Source: a virus. From it: a DNA stretch of 21,777 nucleotides. The translations under genes and the position numbers were made by a program. Location of the stretch: positions 1 to 21,777 of the IMG/VR virus record IMGVR_UViG_3300009790_003634, one strand, 5' to 3'. Each line of letters begins with the position of its first letter. The first letter of the stretch is position 1. The notes under the pieces were generated by a model, which was not told the origin of the DNA, did not search any database, and was given only the letters and a program-made list of their open reading frames with translations. Positions 6,872 to 16,300 of the stretch are shown here, one piece after another.

Positions 6872-9361
6872 ATGTCAAAATTCGTACCACCACCAGATCA
6901 AATCAACAGCATTAATCCCAAAAAATCTAAAAAATCTTTTGATGAAAATGGGCAATCGATTTTTAGTGAAATCAAAAAGGTAATCAAAGAATCTTTTGAA
7001 GCCGACGCCTTTGAGCAAGTCGGTGCATTAAATGCTGTTGTATTGGAGATTAGAGAACCAGACGTTATGGCGATGTTCTGGAGAAATCCTTTGATGTGGT
7101 ACCAGTTTATGTCTAAGGGGCAGATCCCGGATTACTTAGAAGTCCGATATAGAATCCCAGAAATGCATGCCCATCTTCCAGAGCCTTCCGGCCCTGATGA
7201 TTGGCTAGCTATCAATCTTCATCCATATGCTATGATGAAGAAAGAGAAGGGAATGCCCGCAGTCGGCGACATTGTTGTTTTGGATTTTCAAGATAAAAAC
7301 AACTTTAGAGGCGCCATGGTTCTGGAGACTCTTAACACCAACGAAAACCCAAACTCTGGCGGAAATTGTAAATCAACCGATACATCAAATTCTGCAGCGC
7401 CACCTTTGAATATGGCAGCACCCGCTGGAGATAGCCAAACATCGCCTCCGCAAAATTATTCAGCGACTAACAGCCCAACACCTGAAAGCTCGACGCAAGG
7501 CATAAACTATCCTGTTGGCTCAATATCCAGTGGAGAGCAGTCCCAAGTAGATTCGGAATCGATTGGCAGTCAAACCACAGATCCTGCAGATCCTTATTAC
7601 ACCGGTGGTACTCAACCTGTTATTGCACAAGCAGATTTAGAGCAGTTTAAGAAGAATTTATATTTTATCAAAATAGAAGATTTGAGAACCATGTCAGATT
7701 TTCGAAATGTTGATAATGCCGCAGAGACTTTGTTGGGTAAAAAAGTGGGAGCGGTTTGCTTTTCAGTCGCTGAAGGAGAGACGAAAGTTAGTGATGTCTC
7801 TAGGGTTAAAAAGCTGATAGAAAAGTTAAAAATAGCTAATATTGACGTTGGACTCTCTATAGAAATAACATCAATGGATCAGTTTCATGACAATTTTATT
7901 TTTATGGCTGAAATTGCAAAAACCAAAAAAGTTGATTTTATAGCGTACAACTTGGTTAATAACAATAGTTTTGATCAAATCGATCGCCACGATATGATAT
8001 TCCATAATTTTAGTACAAATATGAAAATAGATTATTACGCTATCATAACAGAAAAAACTGAAAATCCAACATCAGGATTCTGCACCAAACGACAGAATAG
8101 ATTGTTTTTAAATGATAACTCTTATGACTACATTGAGAACAATGAACCGTCTTTATACGATACGCAATTTAACTCTTCTGGTGCCGCTATCGGATCCTTC
8201 TCGGCGCTTCACACAACTTCAACAGACGGGAATAGCATGTTTTTTCCAGCATATCATTTGGGAGGAATCAACTTCTTGTCAACACCGGATGAGCCTTGTG
8301 TTAACGGTGAAAGATCGAATGACATCTTAGCTAAGGATATTAAACAACATTCTGAAATCATAGACAGTCCTCATGCCACTAAGCACATAAGCTTGTTTAT
8401 GGACTTTCATTTGCTTAAAAACGATAATGCAACTCAAATTTTAAAATCAACATCTGCCATCGATCTAGACGAAAAGCAAAAGCAAAGGTTCCTAAGTAGT
8501 GACAAGAATACCCAAACAACCAATATAGCTAACGTTGTAAATAAAGTCTCCACGGCAGTCGATCAATCGATTCAGCAACCTACATTCAACAGTGCTTCTA
8601 CGGACACGAACACTGGAGGCGCCGCTGCAAATGGGGGAGAAGGGACTGGTGACACTCAAACTCCTGCAGCAACAAGCCCATCTGCATTTGCTTCTACACC
8701 CGGTATGCAGTGCACACCAGTAGCTACAGGTGCCGAAGGCGGTGGGCCGGGAGGCGCAGGAGGCGCAGGAGCAGCAGTTGATCCTCCATCATTCAGATTT
8801 GATTCTCTTGAAAATTATCAGAATCTAGGATGGACAGCCAATAATAGCGCGGCTATAAATAATGTTATTTTCGAATTTATGGAAAAGTTTTCTGCAGCAG
8901 TCTACAGGAGATTGCCCGCAAACTCTCCAAGCTTTACAGGCTCAAACCCGAAAAAAATAAGATTAACATCTACTGCTAGAACATTCCAAAAACAAGCCGA
9001 ACTAATGTGGGATAAGATCAAAAATGGCGGTGGCGATAGTGCTGTTTACAGTTTATATGGCAGAAAAGAGTGGACTGAGGCTGTTGTAAATGCATATCAT
9101 GCAGGCAACATGCCTGCAGCAGTTGCTGCTGTTGAGAAGAGGGTTAATAGTGGAGGTGGCTCCGCCCACCTTAAAGGAAAAGGGGTTGATGTGCACACTT
9201 GGAGTCACATTAATGCCGAAGGAATGAATTCAGACGGTGCAACAGTCGCACAGATGAATAATTCGAAATTTGTTCAAGCAGTTGTTGAGGCAGCAAAAGA
9301 AGTTGGCGCAAGTCCAGTTGTCGAAGCATATCAACAACATGTTCATATAACAATATTTTAA
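6872..9361 (+). CDS. Baseplate hub protein, gp5-like, with C-terminal M15-type peptidase
   Basis: An 829-aa modular protein, probably the central hub/cell-wall-degrading part of the baseplate. Residues 47-155 look like the OB-fold domain of T4 gp5, ending in the pattern VGDIVVLDFQD..FRGAMVLET. Residues 156-255 are a Pro/Ser/Thr/Asn-rich linker. Residues 255-545 form a second domain with alternating strands and helices (GAVCFSVAEG, RVKKLIEKLK, VGLSIEI, VDFIAYNLV), perhaps a TIM-like barrel. Residues 546-640 are another low-complexity Gly/Ala/Thr linker. The C-terminus (641-829) carries an M15-type zinc peptidase pattern: TSTARTFQKQAEL (699-711), then S764-A-H766..G769..D773 fitting SxHxxGxAxD, and H823/H825 near the end. 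H766, D773 and H825 are the likely zinc ligands. T4 gp5 has a lysozyme instead. The start follows AAGGAGG at 6857-6863. The substrate is presumably peptidoglycan peptide. Confidence 0.8.
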   Translation: MSKFVPPPDQINSINPKKSKKSFDENGQSIFSEIKKVIKESFEADAFEQVGALNAVVLEIREPDVMAMFWRNPLMWYQFMSKGQIPDYLEVRYRIPEMHAHLPEPSGPDDWLAINLHPYAMMKKEKGMPAVGDIVVLDFQDKNNFRGAMVLETLNTNENPNSGGNCKSTDTSNSAAPPLNMAAPAGDSQTSPPQNYSATNSPTPESSTQGINYPVGSISSGEQSQVDSESIGSQTTDPADPYYTGGTQPVIAQADLEQFKKNLYFIKIEDLRTMSDFRNVDNAAETLLGKKVGAVCFSVAEGETKVSDVSRVKKLIEKLKIANIDVGLSIEITSMDQFHDNFIFMAEIAKTKKVDFIAYNLVNNNSFDQIDRHDMIFHNFSTNMKIDYYAIITEKTENPTSGFCTKRQNRLFLNDNSYDYIENNEPSLYDTQFNSSGAAIGSFSALHTTSTDGNSMFFPAYHLGGINFLSTPDEPCVNGERSNDILAKDIKQHSEIIDSPHATKHISLFMDFHLLKNDNATQILKSTSAIDLDEKQKQRFLSSDKNTQTTNIANVVNKVSTAVDQSIQQPTFNSASTDTNTGGAAANGGEGTGDTQTPAATSPSAFASTPGMQCTPVATGAEGGGPGGAGGAGAAVDPPSFRFDSLENYQNLGWTANNSAAINNVIFEFMEKFSAAVYRRLPANSPSFTGSNPKKIRLTSTARTFQKQAELMWDKIKNGGGDSAVYSLYGRKEWTEAVVNAYHAGNMPAAVAAVEKRVNSGGGSAHLKGKGVDVHTWSHINAEGMNSDGATVAQMNNSKFVQAVVEAAKEVGASPVVEAYQQHVHITIF
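8750..8767 (+). repeat. Tandem 9-base repeat in hub linker
   Basis: Two exact copies of GGAGGCGCA lie within a GC-rich stretch (about 8735-8780) of the otherwise AT-rich hub gene. They encode Gly/Ala residues of the flexible linker before the peptidase domain (protein residues about 622-636) and are likely to vary in length by slippage. Confidence 0.6.
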
Positions 9362-9369
9362 TATAAAAA
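9362..9369 (+). promoter_or_regulatory. Candidate T4-type late promoter octamer
   Basis: TATAAAAA (7 of 8 to the T4 late consensus TATAAATA) starts directly after the hub stop codon, in a 30-base gap and 22 bases before the next start. It is one of few such matches that is intergenic. AT-rich composition makes chance matches common, and no transcription data are available. Confidence 0.25.
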
Positions 9370-9391
9370 CTAATTATTCTGGAGTAAAATT

Positions 9392-10327
9392 GTGTCAAAA
9401 CTAAAAAGCGCCCTAAACTTAGAAGGACTAAGTGAAAAAATCAGACAAGATCTGGATAACACCCCGACATACCTGCAAGGTGTATTGGGTAGAGGTACAG
9501 CAAACGCTAGAACGATAGAGCCCAAGCCCAAATTTGTCCAAGCTGAGGCTGAAAAAATTCTAGATAGCGGCACAAACGCACAGATAGTCATAGGAAAAGA
9601 TCGCCCAGCTTCTTTATTATCCGGATATGGAGGAAGGGGTGATAGTGGAGCAGGTACAATTGATATTGTATCCGGAAGAATGTCTCACAATCCTTGTCAA
9701 GTCGATCAGTCTGGCAAAGAACTTCGGACAAATCCGGATTTTAAATTAGATGCATCTAGAATATACATAAGTCAAAAAACAGATATTGATGATAATTTTG
9801 ACTTAGCAGATGGAAAAGTTGGCAATTCCAAAGCCCGTGCCGGAATGGCTTTGAAGTCAGACGCCGTTAGAATAATAGGAAGAGAAGGCATAAAACTAAT
9901 CACAGGGACAGATGTTAAAAATTCTACTGGTGAGGATATTTTAAGTGTTTCGGGAATAGATTTGATTGCAGGAAATGATGATAGCGATTTACAGCCAATT
10001 CCATTGGGTGATAATTTAAACAGATCTTTGAGAAGATTGACTAATTATGTAGACAAGCTAGCTGGAATTTTACAATCTGCAATTGTTTATCAGCTAAAGT
10101 TCAATGCAAAAGTAATGGCACATACTCATATAACAGCTTTTTTTGGTACCCCTACCGCCCCTTCTGAATCGTTGATACCAGCCGGCATCACAGTGATTAC
10201 TGATCATTCTACAACCACAATACCTGATTTAGTGAAATTTAGATCAAACACAAAGTTTCACAAACAAACTTATTATTCAGTTTCTGGCAAAAGATACATC
10301 AATAGTAGCTTCAATAATACAAACTAA
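9392..10327 (+). CDS. Baseplate spike/needle-like structural protein
   Basis: A 311-aa probable virion protein, likely part of the central spike under the hub. The start is GTG, with GGAG at 9381-9384. The N-terminus (1-60) is charged and helical. The centre (about 75-175) has glycine-rich, strand-forming phrases such as SGYGGRGDSGAGTID and GMALKSDAVRIIGREGIKLIT (151-171), which resemble the beta-helical repeats of phage spike proteins. Residues 200-245 read LQPIPLGDNLNRSLRRL, then a helix leading to AHTHITAFFG (243-252), a pattern common in spike and VgrG-like C-terminal segments where the HTH histidines may bind a metal. In T4 the beta-helix belongs to gp5; here it would be a separate polypeptide right after the hub. 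The end is a polar beta-rich tail (YYSVSGKRYINSS). The assignment is by pattern, not by a clear family match. Confidence 0.58.
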   Translation: MSKLKSALNLEGLSEKIRQDLDNTPTYLQGVLGRGTANARTIEPKPKFVQAEAEKILDSGTNAQIVIGKDRPASLLSGYGGRGDSGAGTIDIVSGRMSHNPCQVDQSGKELRTNPDFKLDASRIYISQKTDIDDNFDLADGKVGNSKARAGMALKSDAVRIIGREGIKLITGTDVKNSTGEDILSVSGIDLIAGNDDSDLQPIPLGDNLNRSLRRLTNYVDKLAGILQSAIVYQLKFNAKVMAHTHITAFFGTPTAPSESLIPAGITVITDHSTTTIPDLVKFRSNTKFHKQTYYSVSGKRYINSSFNNTN

Positions 10328-10338
10328 GGACATAAAAT

Positions 10339-13300
10339 ATGGCAACCGGCGCAACAGCAACAACATTTAGAGTTTTGATAGATACAGAAATCTATGAATC
10401 AGTTCAGTCTTTATCGAACCCCATTGGAACCTTACTTTCTGATCAGGAAGTTACTTTAATTGAACCTAACTTGGGAAAATATTTTCAATTAAGTAAGATT
10501 TCTTACGAAACCAGCGGAACAACAAAAGAGACTTTTATAAGATCTTGCTTTCTAGCACCAGCAGCAGGTAACTCATCTCCACCCGAAACATATGAATTAA
10601 TTGGTGAAGAGGTGGAAGAGCCAGTACCGAATCCAATCAAAGTTAAAGATGCTGAAATAGAAACACCATATGCCGAAGGAAAGCACATAAATGTTGTTAT
10701 AGATTCAGGCTTTGTCGATATGAAAGATATTGATGATAATTTGATGGATCTAAAGCTAACAGCAATTTCTAAAATGATAGAATTTTATGGCAAGAACGCA
10801 ACATCAACACAATTGAATGAGTTTATTGCAAATCCTTTTGGCTTGATTAAGATGGGTGAAACATATTTCCCTACTCGTCCTTGTAAGGGTATCGTAATTA
10901 AATTTTCTGTAAGAAAAAAGTATTTTGATGCTTTTGAGGATATGTCTTTTGATGATTTTTCGATTAGGAATATTCATAAAAACTTTATCGCAATAAACAT
11001 TCAAGGTAAACAGTTTGAAAAGTCAATGTCTGATTTGGTTAAGGTATTGGGAAAATATAATTCTGATGTGGGTAAATTTAGTGGATCTTTGGTAGGTATT
11101 AATTTTGATAAAAGCGGCAACGAAGTTAGGAATTTTTTATCTAATTTCAAAAAATTTCTTTCAAGTAATAATGTTTCATTAGCAAATGTAGGAGAATCAA
11201 AGTTTGAGCTTGGATTCAATATGGAAACATATCGGCTAGAATATGTATTACACTTTAGTCCATATGGAAATTTTCTTACTGTTGGACTAAAAGCATTAGC
11301 CGCTCAAATAAATGCAACAACATCTAAGATTTTAATAGCACATAAAGATATTGTATCTGCATCTTTAGGTGGCATGAATTGGATGGATTTATGTAATAAT
11401 TTCTTGGCTGGAGAATTTAAAATTGATTTTTCAACTCCATCTGTAAAAAGTCCAAGCCTTAAGAAACCTAAAAGCCAACTCGAAGCAGATATGAAAAGAG
11501 TGTCTGCTGATTATGACGACTTAACCATTATGGATAGCGACAAGAATGGACAACTAGCAAACTTGAAAACAGATCCAAAATTCAAAGAAAAAGCATCAGA
11601 ACTTTTGTTGAGATCTCGTGATGTGGTAGGTGATAACTTCTTAGCAAACTTACCAGAGATTTTAGCCAATGTTGACGATCTGAATTCATTATATGGCTTA
11701 GTCTTTGATAAAGTTTCGATAAAAGATTTGGTTGATCTGTTGATGGAGAAAATGACAGAAAACTTAAATGTACCGGATATCAATGAAATCAAACTAAGGG
11801 GTATAATGAAGGCTTTGACGCCGAATATGGCATTAGGTTTGATAGAAGAATTCATCGAAACACCCCAACAATTAAGCGCTTTTTCTGTTGGCGTGTGCGA
11901 TTTAATAGAAATTTCAGAAAACAATATCGATGATATTCTGGGTAGCTTTAGCTCAATAGACAACCCGATACAATTCTATTTGATACACTATAAAGATTCA
12001 AGCCCCGGTGTTCCTGCAGGAATGCTGGCAGATGCTTATGTTGGAGACTTGGCTGCAAAGCTAGAAGAAAACGGCATCACTGATTGTGAATCACTTTATA
12101 GCGCCTACCGAAACAATAATTTTAATATTAGCGACTATTTCCAAGAAACGGCTCTAAAAACTATAATATGTGAAATCTTGACAAACGGACTACCAGAAAT
12201 GACTGACATATGCGTGTACACTCCCACCGTCACCGCCACCTCGATAACGTCTTTTACTTCGTATGGAGTATCTTCACCCGTTTTAAATGCTGATATCATG
12301 AGCTTTCTGAAATCAATTGACGCCAGTATTCTCGTAAAAGGCATTGATGTGTTTATCAAAGACATGTTTGCTGATGCACAAAATTACCAAAAACAGCTTA
12401 ATATTGACGCAAACGCCTCGTCTTATGTACCCGGTACCGCAACCCCAGACTATAGTGGAGTAAAATTCTCTATAACTCCCGGTGATCTATTTGATCGCTT
12501 TGCAAAGATACCAAAAATAAAAATAGAATTAGATAAATTGTCTTTGACTAAGAAGAAAATGTTAAATAAAGTGCCAAATGTTAATCTAGATTTGGAAAGT
12601 AAAAAGAAAGATGTTAATTTTTCCTTGCCATCTATCAAAAGTGTCAATCCTAGTTTTGACTTTTCTAGTTTCGAATTTGAATCTATCGGCGATATCTTTG
12701 GACAAGCGGTAGAGTCAATTGAAAATGCCATAGTAGATGGCATCGAGAAAGGGCTTATTAATGCATTTAAGGGTATACTACAAAACGTTTTAGATTCTTT
12801 AAACATGGATATGCCAGATATAGATTCTCCAGATTTTGGCGGATTGAATATGAATGATCTCATGGACGCATCGGACGGCACTAGTGCAGACATAGTGACT
12901 AGTATAATATTGGATGATTTGAAGTTTGAAATCGGAAAATTCAATCCGGATTTTGACTCAAATGCTGTAGATATTTCCGGATATACTCCATCTCTATCAG
13001 ATGTCAAAACGGCGTTCGATGATATGTCAGCATGCCTTAAGCCTCTAGAACTGACAAGAGTTATGAAAGGACAATTTAATAAAAAAGATTATAAAAATAT
13101 GACGTCTTCGATCAAAGATCCAAACTTAAAGCAAGCCTTTAATCCTAGTGCGTTCAATAGAGCAATGGAAATGATTGCTGATTTTGTTGATGTGGACATG
13201 CTAGAAGAATTGGAAGATGCATACGACAACAAGCAAGTTATGGTTGCGGTATGCAAAAACCATGGAGTTCCTTACTGCCTCAGAGATATAAAAGTGACAT

Positions 13301-16300
13301 TAGAGGAAAAATACGCTTCCTTATCACCAGCAGAAATCTGCGATCTAATAGACGATATAGTTGATGAAACAAAAGATTCACTAGTTGATGCCATTGGAAA
13401 TATGAAAGAAAATTTCCAAGACAATCTTCCTTTTAATGAAGATCCTTGTTCTTTTATGCCCAAGCCGGCAGACATTCCAGCTATGGATTTCGTAAATAAT
13501 GTGGCTTTTGATGCAATTTTTAATCCGATTGAATTGGAATATAAAGCAGAAGCTGCAAGCTTTCCTGACTTGATGTTAATGTCTACATCCCCAGAAGAGT
13601 ATGTCAAGTGCCGACTTTACCAATATGATTCTGTTCCTGTTGAGGTTTTGCAAGATCCTGCAACTGGACTATTTGACATTGAATATGACTTTATTAGTAA
13701 TGTCATGGGTGATGACTTTGACAAAGAAACCGGTGCATTTAATCAAGACTTTTCGAATCATTATTTCGGCCCACAAACACCGGTGTACTACCTAGGAAAT
13801 GATAGAAACTATTATCAAGTTGAAAATTTATCTCTTATTGAGATCGATAAGCAAAATGATGAATATTTTATAAACAGAAATGACACACCTTCGGTTGACG
13901 ATAATTTATATGTAAAAAAAGCTACTGAATCTCTTCGTCCGATACCTAGGCTAAAAGAGAGTTATATAGATTCTGGATTTATCATAAGAGGTTATGGATC
14001 CACCGGTGCTTCCGGCGTTGGTATGGTTTATTCCGGCGGGGGAGGCACGGGTACCGCCGCAGTAGAGGAAATGAGAAATATAACTAACGCAAGAATCGCC
14101 AGAGGATATGAGATACAATTTCCAAGTCTTTCGGCAGAAGCCACCATGGCATCTGAAGATTTTACACCAGCGGATTTAGAAGCTGAAGACTCCGGTGACG
14201 ATGAAGTGCTAAATTTGCTTATCGGAGAAGATAGATCTCTAACTAGTATCGCCAGATCTCCCAAGATCAAATTTGACGTTGGCGCCAACAGAACCACGAT
14301 ATCAAATTCAGCTAACATGACTTATCCTTCAGTTGATGCATTAGTTAACCCACAATGTGTTAAGTTGGATTCCGAATATAATGTCGAGACTGACACAGGA
14401 TATCCTTATTACGCAAAATCTATTCAAGATTCGATTGATGAAACGCAACGAAGACTGTTCGAAGAATATGGACTATATACCGCCAGCCCCTTTAGAGAAT
14501 TTTTAGGATTTTACACTGACGGACATGACTCCATGGCTCAAAGTTTTATCAAAGACGAGCGTGAAGATTGTGACTTAATTGCAAACATGACAGCAGACAT
14601 AGCACAAACAATGATGAGAGCTATGGGCGAGTCGCCATTATTCGACACCAATGAAATGTTATCGTTTTTGTTTGAGACTGAAGATGTGAATTTATTTAAA
14701 GTTCAAGAAGCCAAAGGCGCCGCAAAAGATGATTTCAATGAAGACTGTGAATTTAAAGATGATAATAAATCAAAATTAAAATCTTCTTCAACAAAGCAAC
14801 TAATTTATTTAACTTTTAGAATATACACAATTGATCTTTTGATGAAATCTTGTTTCATAAATAGCGTTGTTTACGAAGAAGAAATGAGCGACTACATGAT
14901 AAAGTTCATATTCGAATATATGGTACAAGAACTCAAAAGAGAAAAAGAATCATATTATTCTGTTTTTAAAGATTTATATAGCCAAGAATATGGTGAAGAT
15001 CTAGAATCAAAATTCCCAGATCCACCAAAGAAGTTTAAGTCCATTGTTTCAGAAATTTATCTAGATATGCGAAGTTACTTTAGTACTATATTTCCAAATG
15101 CTATGGATGGCACAATACGAGCCGCTGTTTCGGGCATGAAAGTGTTTTCGGGTACCGAATCTGAGTACCCTAGGGAATTGTATGATACATACATGTATGG
15201 CAGAAATATCCCTAGTGAAAACTCTAGATTTTTGATACAACTGCTTTTCCAGAGAGACGATGGTACAGAAGTATTTTTGAACAATAGTACATATGCCGAA
15301 CGCTCTCATGATACGCCAATCATAATCAGGCTGAATTATGTATTTGATTACTATAATACTGTAAATTCGAACGTTCGAAAAAACATCGACGAAGATGTCG
15401 CCATTCCCGGTATAATGGTGGGAGAAGGAGGCATTCCGCCGTCCACCATCGAATACGCATGGCTTAAAAAACATGATCCAGTACTCTACAGCGATGACGA
15501 CGATGTACATCACTCAGCGATTGGACAAGAGAATCTGCAAGGGCGTTCAGCACCAGCTTACGATTTGGGAGATTACAGATCATCTTACGTTAACGAGGAA
15601 AAACAAGCTTATCTACCTATTCAAGTTCATAAGATGAGAAGAACAAAATCGTTTCTCATGCAGTACTCTTCACGAGAAGGTTTTTGGGCTTATCATGAGG
15701 AGCCATATCTAGTTGTATTGCCATTAGCTGAAACTCGAATAGATGTAGGATCAGATACTTATGATAATTTTAAATCGGAAGGATATCAATTATTTCGCTC
15801 TATACAAGCTCAAAATAAGCCATATATCATCGATAAAAAAGAATATAATTATGACACATTCATCGCAATGTCAATCGCAAAATTTGTCTCCGATTCTGCA
15901 GACGGCTCTCACGCTGTAGAATATTCAATACACGATTTCTTGAAAAATAGAATGAGAGTAGATAGCTACATAGATTTGATTAGAAGAACTATGTTAGTAA
16001 AATTACAACAATTGAAGCCGGAAGTGTTGTTCGCCTTTCAAGATACTAAAAATGCAATTAGAAGGGGAATAATGTCCCTTTCAAAAGAAAAAGAAGTGTT
16101 TGATTATGTAGAATTAGAGACAGATACGACTATGGGCGATCAATCTCAGGGAGTTGGTACGAGTCCAGATTTTTCCCCTAAAGCTAAAAAAATGGCACTT
16201 ATGACAGTACCAATGATTGTGAAAGGTATGGCGGAAATGTTCGATCCAAATATCAAAGTCGCTTCTGTGATTAGAAAAGCCGCTAATGCCTCTGGTTTGG

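Noticed and set aside
8112-8330. Short + strand frame of 72 codons within the hub gene
   Set aside because: Out of frame inside the well-supported hub protein, with no ribosome site.
6872-9361. T4-like lysozyme domain in the hub protein
   Set aside because: I looked for the T4 lysozyme-type catalytic E...D...T context (EGLRLKVY/TIGIGH-like) and did not see it; the only enzyme motif visible is the M15-type one.
11511-11963. Antisense frame of 150 codons
   Set aside because: Shadow of the giant gene; no start signal or motif.
12450-13007. Antisense open frame of 185 codons inside the giant gene
   Set aside because: It is a mirror of a low-stop coding strand; composition (Ser, Lys, Phe-rich) is typical of a shadow frame and no ribosome site or family motif is visible.
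15061-15513. Antisense frame of 150 codons with hydrophobic, Cys/Tyr-rich translation
   Set aside because: It opposes a well-supported gene, has no recognisable domain, and another antisense frame overlaps it in the same region.
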